Counted from the stretch's first letter, positions 26,280-36,577 are shown. The stretch is DNA of 64,000 nt from Pantoea sp. Mb-10 (GCF_021272205.1 NZ_JAJSDX010000003.1:186001-250000), one strand, 5' to 3'. Translations and numbers: made by a program. The notes: generated by a model from the letters alone, not told the origin.

Positions 26280-27402
26280 GTTACCGCCGTTAAGCCTGTA
26301 CATTCACATTCCCTGGTGCGTGCAGAAGTGCCCGTACTGCGACTTCAACTCTCACGCGCTGAAAGGTGAAGTGCCGCACAACGAGTACGTGCAGCACCTG
26401 CTCAACGACCTCGATCGCGACCTGCCGCTGACCGCCGGACGCGAAGTGCGTACGGTGTTCATCGGCGGCGGCACGCCAAGCTTGCTCAGCAGCGAGGCGA
26501 TGCAGATGCTGATGGACGGCGTGCGGGCGCGCGTGCCGCTCTCCCCCTCGGCGGAAATCACCATGGAAGCGAATCCCGGTACGGTGGAAGCCGATCGCTT
26601 TAGCGGCTACCAGCGGGCGGGCATCAACCGCATCTCCATTGGCGTGCAGAGCTTTAGCCCGGAAAAATTAACGCGCCTGGGCCGCATTCACGGACCGGAA
26701 GAAGCGCGCCGGGCGGCCGAGCTGGCCTCCGGCCTGGGGCTGCGCAGCTTCAATCTCGATCTGATGCACGGACTGCCGGATCAATCGCTGGAGGAGGCGC
26801 TGGACGATCTGCGCCAGGCAATTGCGCTTAATCCGCCGCACCTGTCGTGGTACCAGCTCACCATCGAGCCCAATACGCTGTTTGCCTCGCGGCCGCCTGC
26901 GCTGCCGGACGATGATGCGCTATGGGACATCTTTGAGCAGGGTCACGCGCTGTTGACCGCAGCGGGCTACCAGCAGTACGAAACGTCCGCCTATGCGAAA
27001 CCCGGCTACCGCTGCGAGCACAACCTCAACTACTGGCGCTTTGGCGATTATCTCGGCATTGGCTGCGGCGCCCATGGCAAGCTCACCCAGCCCGACGGAC
27101 GCATCGTGCGCACGGTAAAAACGCGCCACCCGCGCGGCTTTATGGCAGGCAATTATCTGGATAAGCAGCATGACGTGGCGCAGGAAGATAAGCCGTTTGA
27201 GTTCTTTATGAATCGCTTCCGTCTACTGGAAGCCGCACCGCGCGCAGATTTCACCCGCTATACCGGGCTGGATGAGCAGGCGATCCGCCCGCAGATGGAA
27301 AAAGCGATTGCCGCCGGGTATGTGGTAGAACGCTCAGACGCGTGGCAAATCACGGAGAAAGGCAAACTGTTCCTGAACTCTCTACTGGAACTGTTTATGT
27401 AA
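26272..27402 (+). CDS. hemW: Radical SAM heme chaperone HemW
   Basis: 376 residues. Radical-SAM domain with the cluster motif CVQKCPYC (CxxxCxxC) near residue 16, GGGTPSLL for SAM binding and the HemN-like C-terminal domain. Members of the HemW branch bind and transfer heme and lack coproporphyrinogen dehydrogenase activity. The length and position after rdgB fit HemW, not HemN. Overlaps rdgB by 8 bases. Confidence 0.96.
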   Translation: MPELPPLSLYIHIPWCVQKCPYCDFNSHALKGEVPHNEYVQHLLNDLDRDLPLTAGREVRTVFIGGGTPSLLSSEAMQMLMDGVRARVPLSPSAEITMEANPGTVEADRFSGYQRAGINRISIGVQSFSPEKLTRLGRIHGPEEARRAAELASGLGLRSFNLDLMHGLPDQSLEEALDDLRQAIALNPPHLSWYQLTIEPNTLFASRPPALPDDDALWDIFEQGHALLTAAGYQQYETSAYAKPGYRCEHNLNYWRFGDYLGIGCGAHGKLTQPDGRIVRTVKTRHPRGFMAGNYLDKQHDVAQEDKPFEFFMNRFRLLEAAPRADFTRYTGLDEQAIRPQMEKAIAAGYVVERSDAWQITEKGKLFLNSLLELFM

Positions 27403-27408
27403 CTGCGA

Positions 27409-27442
27409 TCCGGCAAGACACACTGCGGTGCGCCTTGCCGGA
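27409..27442. repeat. REP-like palindrome between hemW and yggN
   Basis: TCCGGCAAG / CTTGCCGGA, a perfect 9-bp inverted repeat with a 16-base loop. It lies in the gap between convergent genes, a typical place for REP-type elements. It may stabilise or end the hemW transcript. In E. coli yggM and ansB lie in this gap. Confidence 0.6.
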
Positions 27443-27564
27443 CGTCAGGTTAATCAGCCGCGCATCAGGCGTAGGCTAGCGCCATGGCGTGGCAAAGAAA
27501 CGTCAAAACAGCGGGACGCGGTGAGCCAGCCCGCAGCAGGCAGGCTGGATGATGACCGGGAACG

Positions 27565-28284
27565 TCAGTTCTTCACCTTGTTCATCAGCGACTTACGCTG
27601 TCTTTCCAGCGCAGTGACGCGGTTACACACTTCATGGCCAAAATTCTGGAAATCCTGCTCCTGATTGTTCCATTCGGCCTGTACCGCCTGCTGTAGGCCG
27701 CCCAGGTTGCCCATGATCGCCTGCAACGGATTGCCGCCGCTGGCCGTCTGGCTGCTGCCCATCTCATTCAGGCTGTCCTGCATGATGCCGCCCAGCGTAC
27801 TCTGTACCAGCTTTTCCCCTTCAGCACGCACCTGATCGATCGCCTGGTGGTGGAAGGTCAAGCCGTCCGCACGGTGCTCAATAATGCGGTTCATCTGCTG
27901 CTTGAGCTGCCCATTGAGCGTGCTAAGGCGATGACGCACATTGCTGTTCGGGCCCAGTTTTTCCACGATGACTTTATCCAGCGCCGCACGGCTGCGCTCC
28001 AACCGCGTGGTGGCGCCGTTATCCACCCACGGCAAATCGCGGCGCAGGGCCGTTTGGTAATCAATCGCCTGCTGGCGCGTTGCGGTGTCCACCGTCACGC
28101 TCTGCCCATTAAAACGCACCTCGCCCTGGGGCGAGAGCTCAAGGTTGCCGTTGCTGCCAACAACCTGCACGCGCTGCGGAGTAATGATCACGTCATCCTG
28201 GGGTTTTACGCTGCATTGATAATCCGCGTGCGCCTGGGCGGCGGCCATCAGCAGCAGCGCGGTGGAGAGAGCTTTACGAATCAT
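27565..28284 (-). CDS. yggN: YggN-like periplasmic protein (DUF2884)
   Basis: 239 residues with a clear signal peptide (MIRKALSTALLLMAAAQAHA, then DYQC). Corresponds in place and length to E. coli YggN, a periplasmic protein of unknown function. The mature part is polar and likely helical, with a glutamine-rich middle and a basic coiled end (ERQRKSLMNKVKN). Convergent with hemW and downstream of yggL on the same strand. Confidence 0.88.
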   Translation of the reverse strand: MIRKALSTALLLMAAAQAHADYQCSVKPQDDVIITPQRVQVVGSNGNLELSPQGEVRFNGQSVTVDTATRQQAIDYQTALRRDLPWVDNGATTRLERSRAALDKVIVEKLGPNSNVRHRLSTLNGQLKQQMNRIIEHRADGLTFHHQAIDQVRAEGEKLVQSTLGGIMQDSLNEMGSSQTASGGNPLQAIMGNLGGLQQAVQAEWNNQEQDFQNFGHEVCNRVTALERQRKSLMNKVKN

Positions 28285-28418
28285 GCAATTTTCCTTTGTT
28301 CAAACCGATAGCGACAGAACGGAACAGCGGACTGGCCGGCAGTGTCGCGCCGCCGAGGGAGATGGCGTTGGGACAGGGGCACTGCCGAACGGCGACAGTG
28401 CCAGAGAAAAGAGGCGGA

Positions 28419-28745
28419 TCAATCCCACCAAACGTCAAACAGTTCGGTAATCTGAATGTCCTGTAGATTCCGCTGCGCCAGCCAGTTACGCACAATTTCA
28501 CGGTGTTCATCGGTGCATTTGCCGGTTTGCTGCAGACACACCAGCCCTTCCCAGACCAGATAGCCGCTGCCATCGTAAGCGAGGCCGTTGGGATCGATCA
28601 CTTCGTTAATGAATTGATCCAGCGTGGCGTCCACTTCGTCTTCAGATGTGCCCTCGGCAAAGCGCCAGGCGACAGAGAACCCCAACTCCTGAAACTCATC
28701 AATGTGCAATTTTTTACGTAAACGACGGCTACGCTGTACGGCCAT
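28419..28745 (-). CDS. yggL: YggL family protein (DUF469)
   Basis: 108 residues. Small cytosolic protein with the family pattern SRRLRKKLHIDEFQELGF at the start and a C-terminal DVWWD. In E. coli YggL associates with the ribosome (large subunit). It overlaps the trmB stop by one base, so the two are co-translated, a conserved pair. Confidence 0.95.
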   Translation of the reverse strand: MAVQRSRRLRKKLHIDEFQELGFSVAWRFAEGTSEDEVDATLDQFINEVIDPNGLAYDGSGYLVWEGLVCLQQTGKCTDEHREIVRNWLAQRNLQDIQITELFDVWWD

Positions 28746-29464
28746 TATTTCACCCTCTCAAACATCAAATCCCATACGCCGTGGCCCAGTCGCTGCCCGC
28801 GCTGCTCAAACTTGGTTAACGGACGCGTCTCTGGACGCGGCACGTAATCCTGTGTTTCCGACTGGTTAGTATACCCGTCGATGCTGTTCATGACCTCAAG
28901 CATGTGCTGCGCATACGCTTCCCAGTCGGTGGCCATGTGAAACACCCCGCCCAGCTTCAGTTTGCGCTGCACCAGTTCTGCAAAGGGTACCTGCACGATA
29001 CGGCGCTTGTTGTGACGCGCTTTGTGCCACGGATCCGGGAAGAACAGCTGCACCATGCGCAGGCTGTTATCGGGAATCATCTTTTGCAGTACTTCAACCG
29101 CGTCGTGGCACATGACGCGCAGATTGGTCACGCCCGCTTCTTTTGCTGAGGCCAGGCACGCGCCGACCCCAGGCGCATGCACTTCAATGCCGAGAAAATT
29201 CTGGTGCGGGTTGTTTTGCGCCATTGCCACCAGGGAGGCGCCCATGCCGAAGCCGATCTCCAGCACCAGCGGTGCCTCACGGCCAAACAGCGCCACCATG
29301 TCCAGCGGCTCAGGCTGAAACTCCACGCCCATCTCCGGCCAGTAATTGTCGAGCGCGAGCTGCTGTCCTTTCGTTAAGCGCCCCTGGCGGCGCACAAAAC
29401 TGCGGATACGGCGTAATGGCCGCCCATTCTCATCAAATTCCGGGGTGATGACGTCATTAATCAT
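28745..29464 (-). CDS. trmB: tRNA (guanine-N7)-methyltransferase TrmB
   Basis: 239 residues. Class I SAM-dependent methyltransferase forming m7G46 in tRNA. Motif I ([13 protein letters not shown]), the family IEVHAPGVG motif and [15 protein letters not shown], typical of TrmB, are intact. Divergent from mutY. Its last base overlaps the yggL start. Confidence 0.98.
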   Translation of the reverse strand: MINDVITPEFDENGRPLRRIRSFVRRQGRLTKGQQLALDNYWPEMGVEFQPEPLDMVALFGREAPLVLEIGFGMGASLVAMAQNNPHQNFLGIEVHAPGVGACLASAKEAGVTNLRVMCHDAVEVLQKMIPDNSLRMVQLFFPDPWHKARHNKRRIVQVPFAELVQRKLKLGGVFHMATDWEAYAQHMLEVMNSIDGYTNQSETQDYVPRPETRPLTKFEQRGQRLGHGVWDLMFERVK

Positions 29465-29621
29465 GTTGAAGCCTGCTGGTTAGCCTGTTCAGGGAAACGC
29501 GCATTATGCAAAGTTAGATAGCAGAAGCAAGCCTTTGCAATCTTCTGGTTTACACCCTGTGGTCTCTGTGCTGGAATTCCTGCCTGATTGTAGAGTAACC
29601 ACGGAAAATTTCCCCCCTATG

Positions 29622-30704
29622 ATGCAAGCGCCGCAGTTCGCGCAACAGGTGCTGGAATGGTATCAGCGCTTTGGTCGCAAAACCCTGCCGTGGCAGCTGG
29701 AGAAGACACCTTATAAAGTGTGGCTCTCTGAAGTGATGCTACAGCAAACGCAGGTCGCCACGGTGATCCCCTACTTTGACCGCTTTATGGCGCGTTTTCC
29801 CACCGTTACGGATCTGGCCGCAGCTCCGCTGGATGAGGTGCTCCATCTCTGGACCGGACTGGGCTATTACGCACGTGCGCGCAATCTACACAAAGCCGCG
29901 CAGCAGGTGGTCACCCAGCACGGCGGCGAGTTTCCCCGCACCTTTGAGGCCGTGGCCGCACTGCCGGGCGTTGGGCGCTCTACGGCGGGCGCCATCCTGT
30001 CGCTGTCGCTGGGCCAGCACTTCCCGATTCTGGACGGCAACGTTAAGCGCGTCCTCGCCCGCTGCTACGCCGTGAGCGGCTGGCCCGGTAAAAAAGAGGT
30101 CGAGAAACGCCTGTGGACCATCAGCGAAACGGTGACGCCCGCCGAAGGCGTGAGCCAGTTCAATCAAGCGATGATGGATCTCGGCGCGATGGTCTGTACC
30201 CGTTCGCGTCCCAAATGCGAGGTCTGCCCGCTGAACAGCGGCTGCGAGGCCTATGCCAATCAGAACTGGGCCGATTATCCAGGCAAAAAGCCCAAAGTCA
30301 CGTTGCCGCAGCGTAGCGGCTGGTTTTTGCTGATGCAGCACGACAATACGGTGTTTTTGCAGCAGCGTCCGCCGGTGGGCCTGTGGGGCGGCCTATTCTG
30401 CTTTCCCCAGTTCGATAGCGAACAGGCGCTCATCGACTGGTTAGCCGCGCACGGTATTCCTGGCAAACCTCAGCAACTCACCGCGTTTCGCCACACCTTT
30501 AGCCATTTCCATTTAGACATTGTGCCAATGTGGCTAGCGTGGCCTTCGTCCGGGTCGCTGATGGATGAAGCAGGCGCTCTCTGGTATAACTTAGCGCAAC
30601 CCCCGTCAGTGGGATTGGCCGCGCCGGTTGAGCGCCTGTTACACGAATTGCGCCATCCCCAACAGCTAACGCTAAACGCGCGTTTGATCCAAGAGGAAGA
30701 GTAA
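29622..30704 (+). CDS. mutY: Adenine DNA glycosylase MutY
   Basis: 360 residues. Removes adenine mispaired with 8-oxoguanine. The catalytic glutamate is in [12 protein letters not shown], the helix-hairpin-helix is [12 protein letters not shown], and the following [11 protein letters not shown] carries the active-site aspartate. The iron-sulfur cluster has the exact C-x6-C-x2-C-x5-C spacing. A C-terminal NUDIX-like domain recognises oxoG. Two adjacent ATGs (29,619 and 29,622) are possible starts; the second fits the E. coli MQA start. Stop and yggX start share one base. Confidence 0.97.
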   Translation: MQAPQFAQQVLEWYQRFGRKTLPWQLEKTPYKVWLSEVMLQQTQVATVIPYFDRFMARFPTVTDLAAAPLDEVLHLWTGLGYYARARNLHKAAQQVVTQHGGEFPRTFEAVAALPGVGRSTAGAILSLSLGQHFPILDGNVKRVLARCYAVSGWPGKKEVEKRLWTISETVTPAEGVSQFNQAMMDLGAMVCTRSRPKCEVCPLNSGCEAYANQNWADYPGKKPKVTLPQRSGWFLLMQHDNTVFLQQRPPVGLWGGLFCFPQFDSEQALIDWLAAHGIPGKPQQLTAFRHTFSHFHLDIVPMWLAWPSSGSLMDEAGALWYNLAQPPSVGLAAPVERLLHELRHPQQLTLNARLIQEEE

Positions 30705-30976
30705 TGAGCCGCACCATTTTTTGTACGTTTTTACAACGCGAGGCTGAAGGTCAGGATTTTCAGCTCTACCCTGGCGAGATTGGTAAGCGCATCTACAATG
30801 AGATTTCTAAAGAAGCCTGGCAGCAGTGGATGGCCAAACAAACCATGCTGATCAACGAGAAGAAGCTCAACATGATGAATCCGGAAGACCGCAAAGTGCT
30901 GGAAAAGGAGATGGTGAATTTCCTCTTCGAAGGGAAAGATGTGCACATTGAAGGTTATACCCCGCCAGAAAAATAA
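30704..30976 (+). CDS. yggX: Fe(2+)-trafficking / oxidative protection protein YggX
   Basis: 90 residues. Starts [16 protein letters not shown] with the conserved cysteine, and ends in the family helix. In Salmonella and E. coli it protects iron-sulfur proteins from oxidative damage. It may help supply the [4Fe-4S] cluster of MutY, to which it is translationally coupled (TAATG overlap). Confidence 0.97.
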   Translation: MSRTIFCTFLQREAEGQDFQLYPGEIGKRIYNEISKEAWQQWMAKQTMLINEKKLNMMNPEDRKVLEKEMVNFLFEGKDVHIEGYTPPEK

Positions 30977-30984
30977 CCCGTTTA

Positions 30985-31010
30985 GGGCCTTCCTTTGAGG
31001 CCCCTTTTTT
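30985..31010 (+). terminator. Terminator after yggX
   Basis: GGGCCT / AGGCCC stem with a 7-base loop followed by CTTTTTT. It separates mutY-yggX from mltC, which starts only 21 bp later, so some read-through is likely. Confidence 0.75.
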
Positions 31011-31031
31011 CGAATCAGGCACGCATCAACA

Positions 31032-32111
31032 ATGAACAAAAAACTGATAGCCCTGTTAGTGATTGCTCCGCTTTTGGTTTCCTGCTCCGGACAAAAAAAA
31101 TCGCAATATCACGAAGAGTGGGTCAAGGACACCAACGGTTTCGACATTCTGATGGGGCAGTTTGCCGCCAACATTGAAAATATTTGGGGCATGAACGAAG
31201 TCCTGATTGCCGGCCCCAAGGATTACGTCAAATACAGCGACAACTATTACACCCGCAGTCATATCAACTTTGACAGCGGTAGCATTACCATCGAAACCAT
31301 TTCCGGCACTGATCCGATGGCCAGCCTGCGTCAGGCGATCATCACGACACTGCTGATCGGTGACGATCCGGGTAACGTTGATCTCTACTCTGACGCCAAC
31401 GACATTAAAATCAGTAAAGAACCGCTGCTTTACGGTCAGGTGCTGGACAATACCGGGCAGCCAATCCGCTGGCAGGGCCGCGCCGGCGCCTTCGCGGACT
31501 ATTTGATTCAGAATAAGCTGCAAAAGCGCGTCTCCGGACTGCATGTCATCTGGTCCGTGACCATTCCCATGGTGCCGAACCATTTGGATAAGCGCGCGCA
31601 CAAATACCTGCCGCTGGTGCGCAAAGCCGCCGAGCAATACGGCGTCGATGCCTCGCTGATCCTGGCGATCATGCAGACCGAATCGAGCTTTAACCCGTAT
31701 GCGGTCAGCCACTCGGATGCGCTTGGCCTGATGCAGGTGGTGCAGCACACCGCGGGCGTCGATGTGTTCCGCATGAAAGGCAAATGGGGTAAGCCGAGCC
31801 GCAGCTATCTGCTGGATCCGGCCAACAATATTGACGCAGGTACCGCTTATCTCTCGCTGCTGCAAAACAGCTATTTAGGCGGTATTCAAGATCCGCTGTC
31901 GCGGCGCTATGCGGTCATCACCGCCTACAACGGCGGCGCGGGCAGCGTGCTGCGGGTGTTCTCCAGCGATAAAGATCGCGCTTTTTCCGCCATTAACGGC
32001 ATGTCGCCGAGCCAGGTTTATCAGACGCTGACCACCAACCACCCTTCCGGTGAGTCGCGCCGTTACCTGTATAAAGTGAATCAGGCGCAGCGCAGCTATC
32101 ACCGCTACTAA
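31032..32111 (+). CDS. mltC: Membrane-bound lytic murein transglycosylase C
   Basis: 359 residues, as in E. coli. The lipoprotein signal [18 protein letters not shown] ends in the lipobox cysteine (residue 18), so it is anchored in the outer membrane. The C-terminal SLT domain has the catalytic glutamate in [16 protein letters not shown] and the supporting ALGLMQV and AYNGG motifs. It cuts peptidoglycan to 1,6-anhydro products. Convergent with speC; the E. coli neighbour nupG is absent. Confidence 0.98.
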   Translation: MNKKLIALLVIAPLLVSCSGQKKSQYHEEWVKDTNGFDILMGQFAANIENIWGMNEVLIAGPKDYVKYSDNYYTRSHINFDSGSITIETISGTDPMASLRQAIITTLLIGDDPGNVDLYSDANDIKISKEPLLYGQVLDNTGQPIRWQGRAGAFADYLIQNKLQKRVSGLHVIWSVTIPMVPNHLDKRAHKYLPLVRKAAEQYGVDASLILAIMQTESSFNPYAVSHSDALGLMQVVQHTAGVDVFRMKGKWGKPSRSYLLDPANNIDAGTAYLSLLQNSYLGGIQDPLSRRYAVITAYNGGAGSVLRVFSSDKDRAFSAINGMSPSQVYQTLTTNHPSGESRRYLYKVNQAQRSYHRY

Positions 32112-32116
32112 TAAAA

Positions 32117-32145
32117 ATGGCGTCCTGCGGGACGCCATGTTGTTT
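32117..32145. terminator. Bidirectional terminator between mltC and speC
   Basis: 9-bp perfect stem (ATGGCGTCC / GGACGCCAT) with T-rich flanks on both strands, stronger for speC (TTTTTAT). It fills the 35-bp gap between the two convergent genes. Confidence 0.8.
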
Positions 32146-32146
32146 A

Positions 32147-34294
32147 TCACAGCAGCATGTTCGCCACCAGCCGCTTGTGACCGCTGGCATCCTCTTCGGT
32201 GTAGACGCCCTGCAGCTCCGGTGAGAAACCGGGCAGCAGATTAATACCTGCCTCCAGCGCCAGAAAATAGCGCTGAACCGCCCCGCCCCACGCTTCGCCC
32301 GGCACGACGCACAGCACACCCGGCGGATAAGGCAGCGCGCCCTCTGCGGCGATACGACCTTCAGCCTCAGCAATCGGCACCAGCGCGACCTCACCGCGAA
32401 TGTAGGCCTGATGCGCATCCTGCGGGTTGACCTTGACCGGCGGGAAACAGGCCTGACGAAACATGTCGCGCTGCAGATCTTTCACGTCGTAGCTCACATA
32501 CAGATCGTGCATCTCCTGACACAGGCGGCGCAGGGTATAGCCTTTGTAGCGATCAACGTGTTTGCGATAGACGCTCGGCAGCACCTCTGCCAGCAGGGCA
32601 TCGTCGCGCACATGCTGCTCAAACTGCGCCAACATCGCCACCAGATGCGCCATTTTTTCCGGCGTTTCCGCCGGTGTCAGCAGGAATAGAATTGAGTTCA
32701 GGTCACATTTCTCGGGCACAATCCCGTTCTCGCGCAGGTAGTTGGCGAGGATGGTGGCCGGAATGCCAAACGCGGCGTATTCGCCGCTGGCGGCATCAAT
32801 CCCCGGCGTGGTTAGCAGCAGCTTGCAGGGATCGACCAGATACTGATCGCGCGCGTAGCCGTCAAAACCGTGCCATTTGGCCCCCGGTTCCAGGCTGAAG
32901 TACGCCGGATCGGTGGCGATCGCCTCGGTATCGGCTGCGGCCCATGGCTTGCCGTGCACGGTCTCCGGTAGAAACGGTTTGATCATTTCGCAGCGCGCCA
33001 GAATGTCTTTGCGCGTCTCAATGCCGAGGGTCACGCAGGTATGCCACATGCTGCGCCCTGCCTCGCCTTTGTGCATCTGTGCGTTGATGTCCAGCGCGGC
33101 AAACAGCGGATAAAACGGGCTGGTCGAGGCGTGCAGCATAAACGCGTTGTTAAGCCGCTTGTGCGGGCAAAAGCGCTGCTGTCCGCGAATATGGTTATCT
33201 TTCTTGTGGATCTGCGAGGTTTGCGAAAAGCCCGCCAGCTGCTTGTGCACCGACTGTGTGACAAAGATGCCGGGATCGTTCTCGTTCAGCGCCAGCGTCA
33301 GCGGCGAGCCGTCCTGCATCAGGGGAATAAATTGCTCATAGCCCAGCCAGGCGGAGTCAAACAGGATGTAATCGCACAGATGGCCGATGCGATCCACCAC
33401 CTGCCGCGCGTTATAGACTGTGCCATCGTAGGTGCCAAGCTGAATAATCGCCAGCCGGAACGGGCGCGGCTGCTGGGCACGCTCAGGCGCCACCTGAGCC
33501 ACCTGCTCGCGCAGCCAGGCGTCATCAAAGCAGTGGGCATCAATGCCGCCAATAAAACCAAACGGATTGCGCGCCGCTTCCAGATAAATGGGCGTCGCCC
33601 CCGCCTGAATCAGCGCGCCGTGGTGATTGGATTTGTGATTGTTACGGTCAAACAGCACCAAATCACCGCGCGTCAGCAGCGCGTTGGTGACCACTTTGTT
33701 GGCGCTGGACGTACCGTTGAGCACAAAGTAGGTTTTATCCGCGTTAAACACTTTGGCGGCGTGCTTCTGCGCGTCTTTCGCCGAGCCTTCGTGAATCAGC
33801 AGATCGCCCAGCTTCACATCGGCGTTGCACATATCCGAGCGGAAAACATTTTCGCCATAAAAGTCATAGAACTGGCGCCCCGCCGGATGCTTACGGAAAA
33901 AGGCGCCGCCCTGATGTCCCGGACAAGCAAACGTGCTGTTCTGCATATCCACATAGCGCGTGAGCGTGTCAAAAAACGGCGGCAGCAGCGCCGATTCATA
34001 CGCCTGTGCGGCCTGCTCCAGCGCAGCCCACTCCTCTGGCGCACCGTTGATTTCACCGGAGACACCGGGCAGCGTCAGCACCTCCTCGTCGAAGGCATTG
34101 GCGACAAACACCGGCAAATTAAAACCGGTTTGGCGCAGCAGCGTCAGCACGCCGCTGCGGCTATCTGCCAGCGACACCACCACCGCCGCGACGTCGGTAA
34201 AATCGGTATTATCCAGCGTCACCACATCGCGCGCGGTGTTGAGACTGAGGCTAGGCGCTACCGCTACGCTGGCAGCAATTTTCAATGGGTTCAT
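32147..34294 (-). CDS. speC: Ornithine decarboxylase (biosynthetic, SpeC-type)
   Basis: 715 residues (E. coli SpeC 711). Converts ornithine to putrescine. Fold-type I PLP enzyme with an N-terminal wing domain, the PLP lysine in FVTQSVHKQLAGFSQ, CPGHQGGAFF and a C-terminal domain. Identity to E. coli SpeC is high throughout and the place next to mltC matches speC, so this is the constitutive form and not the inducible SpeF. With SpeA it gives the cell two routes towards putrescine, although agmatinase is not seen here. GGGGA lies 8 nt before the ATG. Confidence 0.96.
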   Translation of the reverse strand: MNPLKIAASVAVAPSLSLNTARDVVTLDNTDFTDVAAVVVSLADSRSGVLTLLRQTGFNLPVFVANAFDEEVLTLPGVSGEINGAPEEWAALEQAAQAYESALLPPFFDTLTRYVDMQNSTFACPGHQGGAFFRKHPAGRQFYDFYGENVFRSDMCNADVKLGDLLIHEGSAKDAQKHAAKVFNADKTYFVLNGTSSANKVVTNALLTRGDLVLFDRNNHKSNHHGALIQAGATPIYLEAARNPFGFIGGIDAHCFDDAWLREQVAQVAPERAQQPRPFRLAIIQLGTYDGTVYNARQVVDRIGHLCDYILFDSAWLGYEQFIPLMQDGSPLTLALNENDPGIFVTQSVHKQLAGFSQTSQIHKKDNHIRGQQRFCPHKRLNNAFMLHASTSPFYPLFAALDINAQMHKGEAGRSMWHTCVTLGIETRKDILARCEMIKPFLPETVHGKPWAAADTEAIATDPAYFSLEPGAKWHGFDGYARDQYLVDPCKLLLTTPGIDAASGEYAAFGIPATILANYLRENGIVPEKCDLNSILFLLTPAETPEKMAHLVAMLAQFEQHVRDDALLAEVLPSVYRKHVDRYKGYTLRRLCQEMHDLYVSYDVKDLQRDMFRQACFPPVKVNPQDAHQAYIRGEVALVPIAEAEGRIAAEGALPYPPGVLCVVPGEAWGGAVQRYFLALEAGINLLPGFSPELQGVYTEEDASGHKRLVANMLL

Positions 34295-34711
34295 AACACA
34301 AATCCCCGTAATGAAGGATGAGTGGGTGCCAGTGGCACAGCAATGAGGAGTGTTCCCCGACGAGTAACGTCAATTCGGACGACAGAGCCGCCGCAACCGA
34401 TAGACATCAGTAAAGCCAGAGCGCCTCCGTCTTTACTCATGTCCAACAGCGAACCGCTGGAACTGCCCTCACCGCATCGTAAAGGCGCAACACGAACAAC
34501 GGATGACAGAGCGTCGTTTAGCCGCCGGTGAACGGGCACAAGCGCAGTCGCGCAGCGTTGCGGTCATCGTGGCGTCCTCGGCAAGAGAGAAAGGAAAAGT
34601 GGGCCGCCATGATGGCACTTTTTGCCAGGGGGAACAACCCGCCTGCGCCTGGCCCAATGGCGTAGGGCGGCGTAGTATTAAACCTCTACTTCCTGAGCCG
34701 CCGGAGGCTGC
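34295..34711. other. Intergenic region between speC and the acuI-like gene
   Basis: 417 bp between divergent genes, presumably holding both promoters. The open frames in it are short and lack family resemblance. I see no clear operator. Confidence 0.5.
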
Positions 34712-35695
34712 ATGTTTAAAGCATGGATAATCACCAATGATCAGCAGGGATACCGCATTTCGCTGCAGGATCTCGATGAAAGTCAGCTGCCCGACAGCGA
34801 CGTCACCCTTGACGTTAGCTACTCCTCGCTGAACTACAAAGACGCGTTGGCTATCTGCAACAAGGGCCCGATCGTGCGCCAGTTTCCCATGGTGCCGGGC
34901 ATCGATTTCGTCGGCAGCGTCACCGGCAGCCATCACGCGCACTGGCAGCAGGGCGATACGGGTCTGCTCACCGGATGGGGCGTCGGGGAAAAACACTGGG
35001 GCGGACTGGCGCAGAAAGCCTGCGTGCCAGGCGACTGGCTGGTTCGCGTGCCCGCCGCGCTGAGCCCGGTACATACCATGGCAATCGGCACCGCCGGTTT
35101 TACCGCGATGCTGTGCGTGCTCGCGCTGGAAAAACAGGGGATCGCGCCCGATCGCGGTCCGGTGCTGGTGACGGGCGCCAGCGGCGGCGTCGGCAGCTTC
35201 AGCGTGCGGCTGCTGTCGCGTTTAGGCTATGAGGTGGTGGCCTCCAGCGGGCGCAACAGCGATCGCGAATACCTGATCGACACGCTCGGTGCCTCGGCGG
35301 TCATCGCGCGGGAAACGCTCAGCGCGCCCGGCAAGCCGCTGGCGAAAGAGCAGTGGGCGGCGGCAATTGACAGCGTGGGCAGCCATACGCTGGCGAACGT
35401 CCTGGCCAGCTGCAAGCGCGATGCGGTGGTCGCCGCCTGCGGCATGGCGCAAGGATTGGATCTGCCCGCCAGCGTCGCCCCCTTTATTTTGCGCGGCGTG
35501 ACCTTAACCGGCGTAGACAGCGTGATGTGTCCTGCGCCGCTGCGTGCAGAAGCGTGGCAGCGCCTGGCTTCGGTGATGGATGATACGCTGCTCAAACCGC
35601 TCTACAGCGTGATTCCGTTAAGTGACGTGCGCGAAGGCGCTGAACAGTTGTTAGCAGGAAAAGTGCGCGGAAGAGTGGTGGTGGATTGTCGCTAA
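34712..35695 (+). CDS. YhdH/AcuI-family NADPH-dependent oxidoreductase
   Basis: 327 residues. Zinc-independent medium-chain dehydrogenase/reductase. SSLNYKDALAI, PGIDFVGSV and GWGVGEKHWGG are family signatures, and VTGASGGVGSFSV binds the nucleotide. It resembles E. coli AcuI (YhdH), an acryloyl-CoA reductase, along its full length, but the similarity is moderate and yhdH itself lies at another locus in E. coli. It could be a second paralogue acting on a different enoyl substrate or quinone. Confidence 0.85.
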   Translation: MFKAWIITNDQQGYRISLQDLDESQLPDSDVTLDVSYSSLNYKDALAICNKGPIVRQFPMVPGIDFVGSVTGSHHAHWQQGDTGLLTGWGVGEKHWGGLAQKACVPGDWLVRVPAALSPVHTMAIGTAGFTAMLCVLALEKQGIAPDRGPVLVTGASGGVGSFSVRLLSRLGYEVVASSGRNSDREYLIDTLGASAVIARETLSAPGKPLAKEQWAAAIDSVGSHTLANVLASCKRDAVVAACGMAQGLDLPASVAPFILRGVTLTGVDSVMCPAPLRAEAWQRLASVMDDTLLKPLYSVIPLSDVREGAEQLLAGKVRGRVVVDCR

Positions 35696-35735
35696 ACATC
35701 GCGCCGCCGCGGCGACGCGATGTGCGATTAACAAC

Positions 35736-36518
35736 CTACTTGCGGTGCCAGTAGGCCACGGCGCGCACCACGTCCGGGTGCGCGCCCCGCTGCTGGGTAA
35801 AATAGTCGCTCAGGCGCTTCACCGCCTCGCCTTCCCCGGTCAGCCAGATGAAGTAGTCCGCCTCCGGCAGCGGAACGGTGGCAAGCTGATCCACCAGCGG
35901 CTGTAACGTATCTGCCTGCATAGTGCCACTGCCCAGCCAGCTTACGGTGACCCCGTCGAGATCGCCGAGATACGCCTCTCCCACGTCCGCATCCGCAAAC
36001 GCGAACAAATGAACATGCTGCGCCTGGATCTCCGCGAGGCGGCGCTTAACGGCCGGTAGCCCGGTTTCATCGCACACATAGAGCTGCCAGGCGTAATCCA
36101 CCGGCGCGACGCTGGAACCACGCGGCCCGCCGATGATCAGCCGATCGCCCACGGCGGCCTGCTCTGCCCAGCCGCTGGCGATACCGCCATCGTGCCGCCA
36201 GAAATCCAGCGTCAGCGCGTCGAGACCGTTGAACGCCAGCGGCGTGTAATCACGGGCCACAGGCCGCACGCCGCCGGGCCAGACGATGCCGTCTTCGGTC
36301 ATCTGCGGCAGCACAGACAGTGCGCCAGCCTCTGGGGCGAAAAATACCTTGATATGGTCATCAAAGGAGGGCGAGTGAAAGCCCGCCAGATCGTCTCCGG
36401 TAAACGTAATGCGCCAGAAGGCTTCGGCGATCGGCGTTTTGCTGACAACGGAAATGTGGCGGAAACGCAGTTCATTGCGAACGCGCTGGGGCGCACGGGG
36501 CGTAGTGTTATGGTGCAA
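35736..36518 (-). CDS. Siderophore-interacting protein / ferric-chelate reductase (YqjH/ViuB family)
   Basis: 260 residues from the proposed start. FAD-binding domain (RDYTPL, HDGGIASGWA, GPRGSSV) followed by the family C-terminal domain (YFIWLTGEGEAVK ... AVAYWH). Closely related to E. coli YqjH, an NADPH-dependent ferric-siderophore reductase. Start choice: a TTG at 36,518 has GGGAG 6 nt upstream and gives an N-terminus aligned with YqjH (PQRVRNEL). The alternative GTG at 36,563 overlaps the Fur-type box and would add 15 residues. Convergent with the acuI-like gene, 40 bp apart. Confidence 0.9.
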   Translation of the reverse strand: MHHNTTPRAPQRVRNELRFRHISVVSKTPIAEAFWRITFTGDDLAGFHSPSFDDHIKVFFAPEAGALSVLPQMTEDGIVWPGGVRPVARDYTPLAFNGLDALTLDFWRHDGGIASGWAEQAAVGDRLIIGGPRGSSVAPVDYAWQLYVCDETGLPAVKRRLAEIQAQHVHLFAFADADVGEAYLGDLDGVTVSWLGSGTMQADTLQPLVDQLATVPLPEADYFIWLTGEGEAVKRLSDYFTQQRGAHPDVVRAVAYWHRK

Positions 36519-36558
36519 AAGGCTCTCCCAAGACCGCGCGGCGGCCTGAATCGTAATT

Positions 36559-36577
36559 AACACTCATTCTCATTAAT
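36559..36577. promoter_or_regulatory. Probable Fur box
   Basis: On the minus strand the 19-mer ATTAATGAGAATGAGTGTT matches 12 of 19 positions of the Fur consensus. It sits 40-60 bp upstream of the proposed TTG start of the ferric reductase, where an iron-responsive operator is expected. Confidence 0.5.

Noticed and set aside
26272-27402. Coproporphyrinogen III dehydrogenase HemN
   Set aside because: Length (376 residues) and position next to rdgB match HemW; HemN is about 80 residues longer.
32147-34294. Inducible ornithine decarboxylase SpeF
   Set aside because: Location beside mltC and closer full-length match to SpeC; no potE antiporter gene adjacent.
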